From NCBI GenBank assembly GCA_946699065.1, contig CAMPDV010000233.1, positions 391,728 to 455,727 on the forward strand: DNA of 64,000 nt. The letters are read 5' to 3'. The position numbers and the translations under genes are program-made. The stretch is from Loxodes magnus (taxonomy: Eukaryota; Ciliophora; Karyorelictea; Loxodida; Loxodidae). How positions within the stretch are numbered: position 1 is the first letter of the stretch; each line of letters starts with the position of its first letter. The notes under the pieces were generated by a model that had not been told where the DNA came from, searched no databases, and saw nothing but the letters and a program-made list of their open reading frames with translations. Positions 1 through 12,460 of the stretch are shown here, piece after piece.

Positions 1-1
1 A

Positions 2-3000
2 TTTAACATAATTTTCTAGAAAGATCTAAGTTAAAATGAGGAGTTGAATACTGATTCTTCGCTATGCAGCTCTAATTCGCAAAGGAAGAATAATGATTTA
101 CTTTTAAGTGAATTTGTTCAGAACTTGTATTATACCTAGTAGCAATAAAACTAAATAGAAATATTATAGTAGATCATTAATAAATTCATAGTCAACTTAT
201 AGTAAAATTTGACTGAAATTCCTATTGAATGTCTTTATTTTATCTAATACATTCTTTTAGATGCTTCATCAGAAAACTTTAAATACCTCACTAGCTTCGA
301 AAAGTGTAGGATTAAAGATACTCGGCAATTTCTTGACAAGTAATTCATAATGCAGAGATAGAATTCTTATGGTGGTTTCTTTTTTCTTCATCACAAAACT
401 GTTTGTTAGAAAAATCTGTTTTTAACCTAACAAATGCAAAATAATAAAAAAGAATCAAGATAATGTTCGAAATTTGTTGATTTTTGGAAGTTGCTTATAG
501 TTTATAGTACTATTTTCCTTTATGAATGTGGGAAGAGACATAACAGATAAGAGAATGGTATTAAGAGAAATTTTATAGGGAAATCATGTTTTTGGATATA
601 GTGTAAGCATTTTAACTATTCAGAATAATTATGACGGAGTTTCATAACACTTAGTTCCTCCAAACGAACTAAGATTTCTATTAATAAACAGTTAAATAAA
701 AAAGCATTAAAAGGGGATAGAAGATTTTGGTATTAATCTGTTTTAACATATCAAATAAGCATAACTTGAACAGTTTACTAAGAGTGACATATAGTAGTTA
801 TAGGGAAATAAAAGCTAATGTAATAACAAATTCTAAATTTATTATTTACACTCTATAACAAAATTTATTCCTTTAACATATACTATAAATCATTTCTAAT
901 ATTAAAGGAAATGTCTTTCTATTGTAGTATGCTTACTCTTAATTTAACCATAAATTGCTTTATATCTTAAGTAAATACTCTTTTACTATTCCTTTAATCT
1001 CAAGTAATTAAATCTATTTACCGCTTCATTTATCTTTTAAGTGTACTTGAATACTTAAATGCAAAACGTAATTTCTGAAATATTAATAACTTTTATTAAT
1101 TACCTTCTATATCAGACTTGTATGTGAAGGTATAGAATTACTATTTCTTATTAAATAAAGCTAGCTATCTACTTAATACCTTCTATTCTAAGAACTATTA
1201 TTCAATACTTTATACTCCTAAAGTCCATATAAAGTCTATTAATGCACTAAAGAATAATTATACAGTTTCTATTTAAGCAAAACTAAAAGAAAGGCATCTT
1301 AGCTTATATCCATTTTATAAATAATACCTAGTTTAAATCTACTAATTTTATCTAAGATATACTTCCAAACATTTATAAGTGGAAAGACTTTAAAAATAGG
1401 TTTAAGTCTAATTTTTATATTCTCCTATATAATTTATCATTAGAACCAATTCTGAAAACTCTAAGACAGGAGTATTTTGCATAATGACTTAAGTATAATA
1501 TTTAGTTATTCAGAAAAATAAAATACACTATATTGCAATATGTTGAAAAGTTAATATTATGCCTTTAGTTATGCGAGCTTTATATCATCAAGCTTTAAAA
1601 TTAGAAATAAATTAATATAAGCATTGACATAATTTAATTAGATTAAATTAAATGGGAAAAACCTTTCATATTAAATCAAAATAAACACATTAGGATTTAT
1701 TTAAATAATAAAGGAATTTCTATAAGCAATCAATTTTAGATACTGTTAAATCCAGAAAATTGCAGGAACTTTAGAGTAAATATTTCTTTTCATTTTATGA
1801 TTGCTAATTTAAAAAATGACTGAATATAAAATAATTAAGGATATAATGTTTCATGAATCTATTATATAATAAATGTAGACGATAAATTGAAAAAGCTTTA
1901 GCTATAAAATAAATAATAGCTAGTAAATCTTTTAGGAAACGTAGACTAAATCAATAAATTTTCTTAAATATCAGTGCCTTTTAATTTTACTCAAATAATA
2001 GAAAGAATTCTTAAAGTAATTGGAGTATAATTGTATGAAAGTTATGTTTAATCGCTTTGCAAAATGTTTTATATCGACTTTACTTATAAGTTGAAGAATA
2101 GATATATTGGATATAGTAGATAAATGAAGAATATCTGATATTTTTAAATTAGAATATTTATTTCATTAAATAAGATGAAAAACTATTGCAATATATTCTT
2201 TATATTATTTACAACTCAAACTATTTTGCTTATCTACAAATCATTTAAATTTATATTAATGAAATAACAATTAAGCTTTGCTATCTAAAAAGTGCTTACA
2301 ATTATTTCTATTAGTGTGGACGAATATAAAATTTTGGCAGGCTTTATGTGTAATTTTGAAGAAATAGCTTATTTTATTTAGATAAAAGCATAAATGGGAT
2401 ACAAATCGTAGCAAGTTTAAAATAAAGATGATATGAGCTTCATATAAATATATAACTAAATAAATAGTTTTAAAGAACAATCAATTGTAGTTTAAAGAGA
2501 ATAAATCTTACCTAAATCTTAAAAGCAAACTAAGAAATTAATAGAAAGATCTAGGTTTTAGTTAATGGAGAGCTATAGAAAATAAGTTCTGCTTGCAAAA
2601 TAAATAAACTTAAGTGATTTTAAAGTCTTGTTGAATTTAAAATTTAATTTCATAATTATATTCTTAATACTTAGGTATTTTTATAAATCTTATAACTTTG
2701 TCTTAATAAATTTTAACTTTTTCTTCTTGATTTCATTTTTTTCATCCACTAATGTCCTTGTAGTTAAGATGGCTCTTATATTTCTTCTGAAATAGTATTT
2801 GCATTAGATGAGTCTAATATTTACTAATATATTCAAATAAATGCTTGGTTTTTAAATCCTTTTCACAGCTAAAAATAATTATCACTTTATGAATATATTT
2901 GAAATATATAAAATTATGACATTAGAGGTATTTCCTTTCTTTTAATTGGGTTTTTTGTTCTTACTATGGTATATGATTACTTTAACCTTTTTTAAACATA

Positions 3001-3605
3001 AACTTTCTACTAAAGCATAAATTGAAAAAATAACTAAATGTGTTAAACTTTTTATTTAGGGAATTTCTTTCTATCTCTTGATTAAAAAGGGAAATAATGA
3101 TTTAAAAAGAATAAGTTTAATGGATGGGTTTATTGATTTAAAATAAAAATAATCTACATTGACACATAAATTAGATTTGAGACACTCATATCTACTTGAT
3201 TTTTATATAAATTTGAAATGTATTGTTAATAAATTAAAGTATATCAAAATAAAATAAATTAATATATAGCTATTAATTTAAAATCAATAGTTATACTTTT
3301 ATTGTCATTAATATATTATTTAATAGATATTTCTTTATTTATCTCTAAGAACATTTAATCAATTTTTAAGTTTTATCTATTTTTAGGAGAGATAAAGATA
3401 TTTACAAAATTATATAAAAACTACTATTAAATGTAAGTTTGGAATATGCTACAATTGTAGGATTATAATTAATTAGTTAATCAGCACGATAAATAAACAA
3501 ATTTATCTTCCTAAATCTTTTTTATTCATTATCCCACTATACATTTCAGAAATTATTTCTCTTAGTTACCCTTTATTTAAAAAGATTATTTTACTTATTA
3601 AATGA
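2..3605 (+). CDS. Large hypothetical protein, 5' end outside the window
   Basis: I do not recognise this protein. The first exon is read from base 2 (frame beginning TTT AAC ATA) and runs to base 339. A 16-nt intron (340-355, GTAATT...GCAG) then shifts the frame, and a second exon continues in one frame to a TGA at 3603-3605. Support is G-rich first codon positions at 360-830, 2271-2640 and 2900-3230, with sensible charged segments such as GRDITDKRM and IQKVLTII. TAA/TAG are read as Gln and several TGA as Trp. A hydrophobic stretch near 2930-2985 could be a membrane segment. The last 350 bases are too AT-rich to trust, and a 20-nt candidate intron near 3458-3477 could instead join this frame to the next feature. 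It could also be more than one gene. Confidence 0.45.
340..355 (+). other. 16-nt spliceosomal intron
   Basis: GTAATTCATAATGCAG has GT...AG ends and is 16 nt long. Removing it joins two frames that are each convincing on their own side: acidic and Gln-rich before, hydrophobic then GRDITDKR after. The size matches the intron at 36923-36938. Confidence 0.6.
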
Positions 3606-3868
3606 TAATATGCTTTATATATATTACTCCCTTATAATCCTTCAACATTTAATTTTTCATTATTATAATAAAAATAATAACTAAAATCAAAAACCTGAAA
3701 AAGGATTAAAATAATTTAACTTAAAGAAATAAATATCAATTCAAAGGATTGAGTTTACATCTTAGAGTATAATTGTTAATTTCTTAAAAATAAATTTGTA
3801 TTGTCTTATTTTAATTAAATTACCAATAAAATAAAAATCATCCATAAAATAATTATTTATATAGGATT

Positions 3869-4272
3869 ATGATTGAGAACATAATATCTTATTTAAATTT
3901 GCAAGAATGTAATTCAATTTAAGCAATATCTTTATTTATAAATATCATCCAAAATTGTATAATATCTGTGTATTAACTTTATAATCACTATTCTTCATCA
4001 ATTATTAATTAATTATGAACTAAATGTAAAAAAAGACTTTACCTTTCTCTGGAATCTCAACCAGGTACTTGCTGTCATTTTCCTAACGAGGATGGATACA
4101 ACGACCTTTTTGATTAAGGGGTAGGTAACCACTGTTGATTCTCCGTCTATATAAAGAATTATATATAGCATTAGCAATTTCTCTTGGATATTTTATTTTA
4201 CCTCCTGAAAACTTTAGCAACAATAGAGAAAAGAATTTCGATGAAAGCAACAAGGTTGTTTATGAAATTTGA
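3869..4272 (+). CDS. Hypothetical coding segment, probably two exons
   Basis: From ATG 3869 a frame passes through an unusually GC-rich island (4030-4140) that encodes Cys-, Gly- and Asp-rich residues, including PGTCCHFPNEDG. From about 4170 a different frame is better supported (PPENFSNNREKNF) and ends at TGA 4270-4272, so a short intron probably lies at about 4110-4150. No family is recognised. It may be the 3' end of the gene to its left rather than a separate gene. The minus strand of the same island also reads plausibly, but with weaker G bias at codon position 1. The junction and the start are inference. Confidence 0.3.
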
Positions 4273-4390
4273 GCCTAAATGTACATAAATAACTTTTTAT
4301 TTAATAACTATAAATAGAAAACAATTATTTTGCTTTACATTATGTACAGTCTAAGTTAAAACATTAATTTAAATAAAAATTTAATGCTAA

Positions 4391-7249
4391 ATGCTTGTTT
4401 AGGTATGAACAAGATAAATTATTCATAATTTTCAATAAATTAAAAAATATTAAATTTATACAATTTTTCAACTGAAGTTTTTGATATTCATTCTAAACTC
4501 TTTTTTTCATGCAAAGTGATACAATGAAAAATTTAAGTTCTAAATCATCAAAATTTTATATGGGTTGATTTTCAATGCTAATTTAACGGATTTTTAAGTT
4601 ACTAGTTCAGCTCTAAAGTTTATCCAAATATTTTATTAAACTACTGTTTAAAAATTACAATCTTTTTAGAAAAATTGTATTATATTTATATTAGTTATAT
4701 CCTCGTAGTACTGCGCATGATTCTGATCAATATATTTTCATTTATTTATGTTAGATTTTATTTTGTTAATCAATGAAGAGCAACTATTTTTAATGCTTAA
4801 TTTTTCTAGGAATATTGCTATTAAATTCCTTGCTAAATTAAAAAAATTACCGTTTTCAAATGATTCTTTCTTAATATTATGAAAAATGAAATTATGAATT
4901 TATAAAAGAGAAGAGAATATTTTAAGCCACACGATTTATTTTATTTCTAAATATTAAGTCTTTTCATTTTTATTAGTTTAATTAAAAATAATTTTTATCC
5001 TCTAAGATTTGAATGTTTATATTAAGTGGAATTTTAAAGTTAATATCATATCAAGAACAATTGATTATTTGGATAAAGCTAATATTAGCTTTGCTTTCAC
5101 TAAATATTTTCCTTTTAATTGCCGAGTTGCAGGATTATTTTCAGCTTATTAACTTCCTAATTTAAGTAAAAAGGCCTCAACTTATAGGAATAATGAATTT
5201 ATTGTTTTAAGTATAATTTTTAATATTTCCTTCTATTTATAAATGTTTTTATTTAAGTTGTAAAACGTTGCTTAAAGTAAAAAAGAGCACCTTTTATCTA
5301 GATTGAATTTAATCTTTTTAGTATGAATTATTATTTGACAAGCTTAATCAGTCAATTAGAATAACTATTAGGCAAATATAGCAAAATTGCAATTTTTAAA
5401 ATAAATTATCTCTTTAAATAAAATCCTCTCATTGATAATTAGCTTTGCTAATTTAGGTAAGAAAGATAAGGAAAAATAAGTTACTTAAATTATAAGAAAA
5501 TAATAATTTTTTCTTTGATGTAAAATTTTAACTTTCATCATTTTTTCGAGAATTCAACTTAAAATTTTATTTATTTGGTTATTATTTTATCTAAGCTTTA
5601 GCTTGGCTTGAAAATAATCTCAATATGATTACTAATAAATAATTATAGATATTTACATGATCAGCAAACGATGTTTATGCAAATAGTTGATGCAAAAAAA
5701 TCCTTTTTGATTTATATTAAATTTAAAGAACTAAAGGAATGATTTTCAGAAATAAAGCTACTCTTAATTTATCTAGTTGATGTAACTTACTTTAATATTA
5801 ACTTTCTTAGAGTTATGAAAAAAAAGTTGTTTATTTTCTAAGACTAATCACTTATTTTTATTGATTTTAGATTCAAAAGCACCTGTTTTTATAGAAATTA
5901 GTTTAGATCTATAAATATTGGGATAAATCTTTAAACTTTTGCTTTTAAATTTATAGATCTATTAATATTTACAAATAAATCTAAATATCTATATTATAAG
6001 AATTAATAATTGAATCTATAATAATTTTATGTATTTAGAAATAAAAATAATTATACTTTTAAAACTATTTTAAGTTCTAAAATCACTCATATTATTTAGA
6101 TCTACTCAATTTATCCAAATTTAAATTTAACTAAATAAAATGAATATTTGAAAGTGGAAAAGTGAAACTTTGAATTATAATTTAAAAATATTTATGTTTA
6201 TAGTGAAAAATCTTAAATTTCACTATTGCTAATTTATTTTTCTTCGAAATATATTTTAACTCTATTGTATGAAATTATTTTCTTACTGTTAAAAAGAAAA
6301 TTTGATAAATGAAAAAATTATTTAAAAAAGTAAGCAAAAATTAAAATTATCAGATATAAATTTACTTAAATTTTGATTAACTAAACATTAAGAATTATAT
6401 TTAAGTTAAAGCTATAAAATAGAATTTATTTCTTATTTTTGAAGATTAAAAATGAATAGAATTATTTATAATTATAATGATATTTTCTATATAAATATGA
6501 AATACAATTTTATTACTTTTTTAACTTCTATCTGAATAACTTAAAAGAGTATAATAAATTTAATTTATAATAAAAAAATAAAAAATAAAATCTTTAAATA
6601 AAACTAAGAATCATGGCCCTTTAAAAATATTCTTTAGTATGAATTGTTGCCTTATTCTTTATATACTTAAATTCTAGTAAATATATCTGAATAAAATAAA
6701 AATGATTTTATTCCAAAGTGATATGCTTTATTTAAATTATGTTTAAATTAATTTTTATACTTTTATATTCAAAATTAATCTTAAAATTAATAAAATTTGA
6801 AGAAAACAGCAATACTTATAAATTATATAAGAAAGGTTAAATTTAATTATAATTTTGCTTTCTAAATTATTAATTTTTAACTTTTTTTGTTCATTAATTC
6901 TATTTAAAAATAATTAATAAGCTTAAATAAAGGTATTTCATTTAGGACTGTAGTAATAACTTGATTTAGTTACTTTAACAATAGTAAGAGCTAGCCTAAA
7001 AATAGTAGAAATTAGATATTAGATTTATTTTTTAAGAAATATCCTACTTAATTTAGACTTTTATATTCTTATAAAGTTCGCTATTCTGTTATTCTTAATT
7101 TTTTGGAAAGATTCTAGAATATCTAATTTTTATATCTTTGCTTTTATCAAATGAATTATATTTAAATGATTTTTAAATAAGAAAAGAATAAGAAATTTTA
7201 AAATATACTTAATTATTATCCTTTTTTAATTAAATTAATATTAAATATA
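4391..7249 (+). CDS. Hypothetical long reading frame, abutting the LINE insertion
   Basis: From ATG 4391 one frame stays protein-like for about 950 codons up to the target-site duplication of the LINE. Best-supported parts are 5048-5260 (11 of about 54 codons begin with G, against 3 in the next frame) and 5860-5960. TGA is read as Trp at intervals. No domain is recognised; the composition is rich in Ile, Leu, Asn, Gln and Phe with possible membrane segments. Near 6930-7200 the frame preference is unclear, so the 3' end is uncertain. If the frame is real, the LINE sits in it or just after it. Confidence 0.3.
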
Positions 7250-7267
7250 TTAATTACCTAATTAAGA
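7250..7267 (+). repeat. Left target-site duplication of the LINE
   Basis: The 18-base sequence TTAATTACCTAATTAAGA occurs here and, identically, at 10375-10392, exactly bracketing the reverse-transcriptase element. A perfect direct repeat at both edges of a LINE is the signature of target-primed reverse transcription. Confidence 0.85.
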
Positions 7268-7268
7268 T

Positions 7269-10259
7269 TTCAATGCTCTTTTATAAGGCTTCGGTGATAA
7301 TCCTGAAAATGCTTATGATAATAACATTAGACTATAAGAATTCTTACTATAAAACGATCTTGAGATAGTGAATGATAGCAACATTAATACATGTATTCAC
7401 AAAGGAACAGGAAAAACGTATTGTAATGATTATATCATTATAAGCAACCATTTGAACGTTAATTAGTTTGCAAATTTCACTGCTCATAATAATAGTTTAT
7501 TTTCTGATCATATTCCAATCACTGTCGACTTTATCAATAATTCTATAGTATATTGGGAAAAGATAACTCAGAGAAAATATAAAATAAATAGGTTATAAGA
7601 TGCAATAGATAGATAAAAATATTAAGAATCTTTCCTACAAACTTATCTAGAATTCTTTTAAATAGATTAAGATAATCTTGAAGATTAATATGAATGTATC
7701 AAAAGTAATATTTAAGACAATGCTGATCAAACATTAGGTTCGTTTATTCCAGATTCAAATTATAACAAACTTCCTCGAGCTCTCACAAAGAAATATATAG
7801 AGGCAAAAAGAACTAACTCAGAATATAAGGAAGCTCACGTAAGATTTGGAAGAATAAACTAGCAAGTAACTAATCTTCATGAGGAAGCAAAACGACTTTG
7901 GAAAGACTTCAAGTATAATCTATGAAAATTTAAAAAAAACAAAGCAAAAAAGAAATTTCTACTTCTTAATGGAGATTCTAGGGAAATTTTTTCACAGGCT
8001 AAGAAAATTCTAAATCCTTTGAAGAGAAATACTATGAACTTTAATTAAGAAATCAAAAATAAATTCATTGAATCATGGGAAAATTGTGTTTTTAACAAGC
8101 ATTATAATCTAACTCAAGAATAGATAAATCTTAGTAATTAAAAAATAGATAAAATATACGATAATATTTAAGAAATTAAAGATTATCCACTCTCGTATTT
8201 GTAAGGATTTGATCTTTTTACCATAAAAGAAATATAAGAAATTATAAAAGAAATTCCGAATGGAAAAGCAGCTGGCCCAGATGGAATAAAAGGCGAACTT
8301 CTGAAATATGGTGGATAATATTTATTAATAATTCTTCATTCTTTTCTGAATAATATGCTAAGACTTGGAAGAATCCCTTAGGAATTAAATATATCGGTGA
8401 TAATTCCAATATTTAAAAAAGGAAATAAAGATGATTGGAAAAACTGACGACCTATTTCTCTTATTAATACTATTCTAAAACTATATGATAAAGCTTTAAC
8501 AAAAAGACTATACAATCTGATTTATTAGAGAAATTTGATTCACCCTTCATAAATGGGATTTATGAAAAACAGATAAACAACTTAATAAATTTGAATAATA
8601 TAACAAATAATTGATAACTATCGGAAATGTGCTAAAGGTAAGACTAAATTGATAGCAACACTGATAGACGTTGAAAAAATGTTTGACTCAATAGAAAGAA
8701 GACTCTTGTTTGATTAACTTAAGAGAGTTAAACTACCACTTGGAATAATAATAGCTTTAGAATCGTTTTATAAAAACCTAAATTCTTCATTTATCATAGA
8801 TGGTAAGAGCACCAGAACTTTATAGTTCAACAATGGAGTTATGTAAGGAAGTTCTCATGGACCAGTTTTAGCATTATTGTATTATGACATAGTAATTAGA
8901 TATCTGGAAAGTAAAAGTAACTAATTGGGATTTAAATGCCAGGATTCAAGTATTAGCTTCGCTTGTAGAGGATGGGCAGATGATCTTATTCTTCTTTCCA
9001 AATCTGCAAAGTAGATGTAGAATTTAATAAATGAAGCAAATAAAGTTTTTGCATGAACACATTTAAAGATTAATGTTACCAAATCCGAATGCATCTAATT
9101 TCTAAAGAAGAATCAGAAATAATAAATTTTAAATTTATAATTAGGAAATTAGCCAATTGCTTAAAAAGAACAAGTAACATATTTAGGAGTTATTCTACAT
9201 TAGAAGAAGAACTTAAATCCCCATTGCAAAGAAACTGCATTCAAGTATATAGCTGCAATGAAGAAAGCTGTTTTTTAACTGATGAGATATAAGAATGTAA
9301 CTCCTTGACATTTTAAAACTTTATGTAGACTTTTTACATTACCTAAAGCAGAATATGGAGGAGACTTAGTACCATGAAGTATTCAAAAAGGAGTAACTGG
9401 AGTTCTGAACAGAATAGAATCAAGCATGAGATTAATTTCAAGAAAAGCTTTTTAAGTAGCATCTTCAACATTTAATGAATCATGTTATATAGACCTGAAT
9501 TGATTACCCTTTAAGCACATTATGGCTATAAAATTCTTCAGATTCTACCATAAAATTAAATAAGAAAGTACTGATTTTCCAAGATCAACAATAGGCTCTC
9601 TTTTCATTAATATATGGAAAAAAGGATTTCAATACTACGATTAAGTGTAGCAATTATAAGACCTTTATAATATCGATCTGCAGAATTAATAGAATAATAC
9701 CAATCTTAAAACTTTTACTAAACATGTAAGAGAAAAAATACAACAATATTTCTACAAAGTAGCTACTAAAAAATTTATGAGGATGAAAACAGCTAGAGTA
9801 TATACTGAATAATTTGGTAATCTTTAACAATTTCCACAAATTACTTATACTAAATTAAACAAATAGTATAGACGAGAAATTATCAGTATATATAAACTTA
9901 GAACCTAAACTTATAATTTCCGTAAGGATCTTTAAGATCGTCATTACCCCATTGATAATCCCTATTGTATGTGTGGAGAGTATGAAACTTTCGAGCATAT
10001 CTTTAAATGTGTGTACTATTCTAATATAATGAATTGATTATCGGAAAATATCGGAAATTATGACTTAAGGCGCCTTATACTATACGATCAAGAATATCTA
10101 AACTCATTTTCAAGGTCTAAATTGGAGTATTTAGACTTATAGATCAAAATATTTCATAAGAAGCTAATGACAAGGAGACTTGAGATTCTAGAAATGGAGA
10201 AAGCAAAAAAGGAAGAAGCTAAAGATGAATAGAAAGAAGAACTAATTAAAGAAAAATGA
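7269..10259 (+). CDS. LINE ORF2-like endonuclease/reverse transcriptase, N-terminally truncated
   Basis: About 1,000 codons in one frame. Residues 1-100 are the C-terminal part of an APE-like endonuclease: the frame opens in the middle of the usual GDFNA motif and has SDHIPI near residue 85. The RT follows with KAAGPDGI (about 340), NWRPISLI with TGA as Trp, DVEKMFDSIE, GVMQGSSHGP and the catalytic box GWADDLILLS, a variant of the common YADD. A Cys-rich CxCx(8)Hx(3)C cluster (CMCGEYETFEHIFKC) lies near residue 900, as in many LINEs. The catalytic aspartates are present and there is no frameshift. Tandem TGA TGA at 10257-10262 may be the stop, but the frame still looks coding after it, so it could be Trp-Trp. 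The protein lacks most of its endonuclease and the element should be unable to move on its own. Confidence 0.93.
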
Positions 10260-10303
10260 TGAGATGTAAACAAGATTAAAAAACTATTTAAAAACATTTA
10301 CTA

Positions 10304-10345
10304 ACGTCTATAATTGAAAGAAGCAATTCTTGCAATTAAAGACGT
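10304..10345 (+). other. 3' stem-loop of the LINE
   Basis: ACGTCTATAATTG (10304-10316) pairs with CAATTAAAGACGT (10333-10345): two 6-bp helices separated by one A-A mismatch, with a 16-nt loop. It lies just before the 3' tail, where LINE reverse transcriptases commonly recognise an RNA hairpin. That role here is inferred from position. Confidence 0.55.
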
Positions 10346-10374
10346 CAAAAAACTCTTTTAGTTTAAATTTAAAT

Positions 10375-10392
10375 TTAATTACCTAATTAAGA
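10375..10392 (+). repeat. Right target-site duplication of the LINE
   Basis: Identical 18-base copy of the sequence at 7250-7267, directly after the TTTAAA-type tail of the element. Confidence 0.85.
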
Positions 10393-10594
10393 GCTTATGG
10401 TCCTCTTTAATTGTACTAACTCTTATTATATAAGATATTATAACTAAATATTTAATAAGTTATATTATATTTATTAAACTTATATTCTAGAGATGGGTGT
10501 CAGTGAATTTATTTTCTTTTCTTATTTAAAATATGTAATTTTTTATATTATAAATAGCTTTATTGATGAATAATAAAAGCTTAATTAAAGAATT

Positions 10595-11600
10595 ATGGAT
10601 TACAAAAAAACTAAAATTCGTGATCATCTTAAAATTAATAGGTTTATTGAGAGATATATAGTTATAATTTTAGCTAAATAACAAGAAAATTCTTTAAATT
10701 TGCTTCATATATAAGCTGCAAGAACATTAATAAATAAGTTACTTTAATAAAGAAAATGTAGTAATTAATTTATGATTTACCATATATCAATTTAAGAAAG
10801 GCATCTATTTTATTTATTTTAATTAGATTATAAATTAAATTTATAATTCTAAACATTAATGTACTTGCTTTCTTTTTTCTAAATAAGAGGAAAATATTTA
10901 AATTAAAAAAGGATTTTTAATGTTTTTAAATAGCTTAAATTATAAGAAACTATAAAAAATTAGTTTTATAGTAAATAAATATTAATATATTAATATTTAT
11001 AGTTGCCTATCTAATTATTTATTTCAAACCAATATTAATTTTTTACCAAAATAAATATATAACCTATGCTATACTTGTAGGTCGCTATATTATTTTTCTT
11101 ATTATATCAATATAAAGTGTATAAATTAGTTTAGATAATCCTTAATTATTCTTTATTTCTTCTATTATAACTTTCTTTAATTAATGAAACTATTTACTCT
11201 GAAGACCTAGAGATAGTTTTTTATATGGTCTTTTTTAAATTTTAGTCCAACAATAATTTTTGCTAATATATATATATTTTACAATAAAGGAGGTAATTAG
11301 TTGATTTAAAAGCATAAGCTTATAACTTAAGAACATATTATATATTTAAGCAAAATAAATGTTTTATTTAAAATAATAAAAATCTAATAAGTATTAATTA
11401 TAATATCTCTAAATTACTCTAAAGCTATAAAATTTAAATTTTGCTCTTTATAGTACTTTTATAGTTATTTTTTAGAATAACTTTTTACATCATAATATTA
11501 GTTCCATCACTTTTGAAAACTTTTTTTATTAAATACTTTAAAATTGAAAGACTAATCAAATAAATATTCGTCTTTTAAGAGTTTAACAAGCAAGCATTTT
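10595..11600 (+). CDS. Hypothetical protein, convergent with the CDK-inhibitor gene
   Basis: ATG 10595 opens a frame with no TGA for over 330 codons. The first 60 codons have good G bias at position 1 (MDYKKTKIRDHLKIN). Later parts are hydrophobic and AT-rich with an acidic patch (NETIYSEDLEI) near 11180. No family is recognised. I cannot see where it stops: no in-frame TGA occurs before the opposite-strand gene that ends at 11858, so the 3' end is an estimate and an unrecognised intron or a TAA/TAG end is possible. Confidence 0.3.
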
Positions 11601-11857
11601 AAATTGTATATTAGTAAAATTAATATCATTAACAAAAGGACTTTATTTTTTTAAAAATCAGCTAAAAATTATCTTTGAAAATTAGATTAATTTCTTTGCG
11701 TTGCATGTTTGATTCTGTCAAAAAAGAAGTTCTTTACTTTGTAATAATACACTTATATATAAAAAGAAATTTTATAATGCAATTTTTAAAATTTCATCAA
11801 TCTTTTTTTATTTTTAAAATGCTTTAACATTAAAAATACTAAATAAAGGTTAAAGAA

Positions 11858-12271
11858 TCAATTTTATTGTTATTTTTCTTGGGAAGAATTTGGATTTTTA
11901 AGCTGGCTTTCTTCTCCTTTAGGTTCTTTGTTATTTTGAAAATCGCTCGCTAGTATTTATATCTCATTCATTAGCAAAACAGATTAATTTTCATTTTGCT
12001 AGTAATTTATTTACAAAGATTGCTCCTCCAAATTTATTTTTTATCACTTATATCTCCGGTTGTCTTACTTGATTAAAGGCTAATCATTTTCGAAGTCGAA
12101 ATTTAGTTCCTAAGTCTTTTACAAAGCTTACTATTTAAGAGCGTGATCTCGAAATGCTTAAAAAGAATTACTCTAAACCTAGAAAACATTCTACTAAGAA
12201 TTTTACGCTCCATCCTCGTTTTCAGATTCGACTTCCCCTTTTAGTTCTGTCTGGTTGTGTTTGGTTTCCAT
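11858..12271 (-). CDS. Kip/KRP-type cyclin-dependent kinase inhibitor-like protein
   Basis: A 137-residue protein from ATG 12271 to TGA 11860-11858. Residues about 40-80 carry the CDK-binding signature of animal Cip/Kip and plant KRP inhibitors: a helix with FQAFRDHALKQQ, then LNFDFENDQPL and YKWQKI, against the known NFDFxxxxPLxGxYEW pattern. In those families the first part lies along cyclin/CDK and the NFDF strand enters the CDK N-lobe. Here an acidic N-terminus (TELKGEVESENEDG) comes first and a Gln/Ser/Asn-rich tail follows. The same motif occurs in the gene at 34132, which supports the frame. G bias at codon position 1 is very strong. Family assignment is by motif only and the match covers about 40 residues. 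Expected role: nuclear restraint of CDK activity. Confidence 0.68.
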
Positions 12272-12460
12272 AATCACTTATATTAATAAAAATAATAGTT
12301 AAGAAAAACGTTTATTTATTATTTATTTCTTATTATTTTAAAATTTCTAAAAATATCTAAGACTAAGAAATCCTTCAATCTCTTTCATTTCAACAAATAC
12401 AGCTAAGCTTTAAAATTTTACTAATTTACTTAATAATATAATTATAGGATCTAATCTCAT
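12272..12460. promoter_or_regulatory. Divergent intergenic region
   Basis: About 190 AT-rich bases separate the start of the CDK-inhibitor gene (minus) from the first ATG of the plus-strand gene at 12461. By position it should hold both promoters. I see no recognisable core element. Confidence 0.3.

Larger units (their letters stand above)
7268..10374 (+). mobile_element. 5'-truncated non-LTR retrotransposon (LINE, APE-endonuclease type)
   Basis: A 3.1-kb element lies between two perfect 18-bp direct repeats. It begins inside the endonuclease and carries one uninterrupted endonuclease-reverse-transcriptase frame. It ends with a 3' stem-loop (10304-10345) and a short tail of TTTAAA units. No first ORF (gag-like) is present, as expected for 5' truncation during target-primed reverse transcription. 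The intact frame and perfect duplications suggest a recent insertion. The element uses the host code: TAA/TAG for Gln and TGA for Trp inside conserved RT motifs. Its clade (I/Jockey/L1-like) cannot be fixed by eye. Confidence 0.95.

Noticed and set aside
4020..4290. Minus-strand two-exon gene (GSNFINNLVAF, with a 19-nt intron)
   Set aside because: It reads well by eye, but G at codon position 1 favours the plus strand, which also ends in a clean TGA. I kept the plus-strand reading at low confidence.
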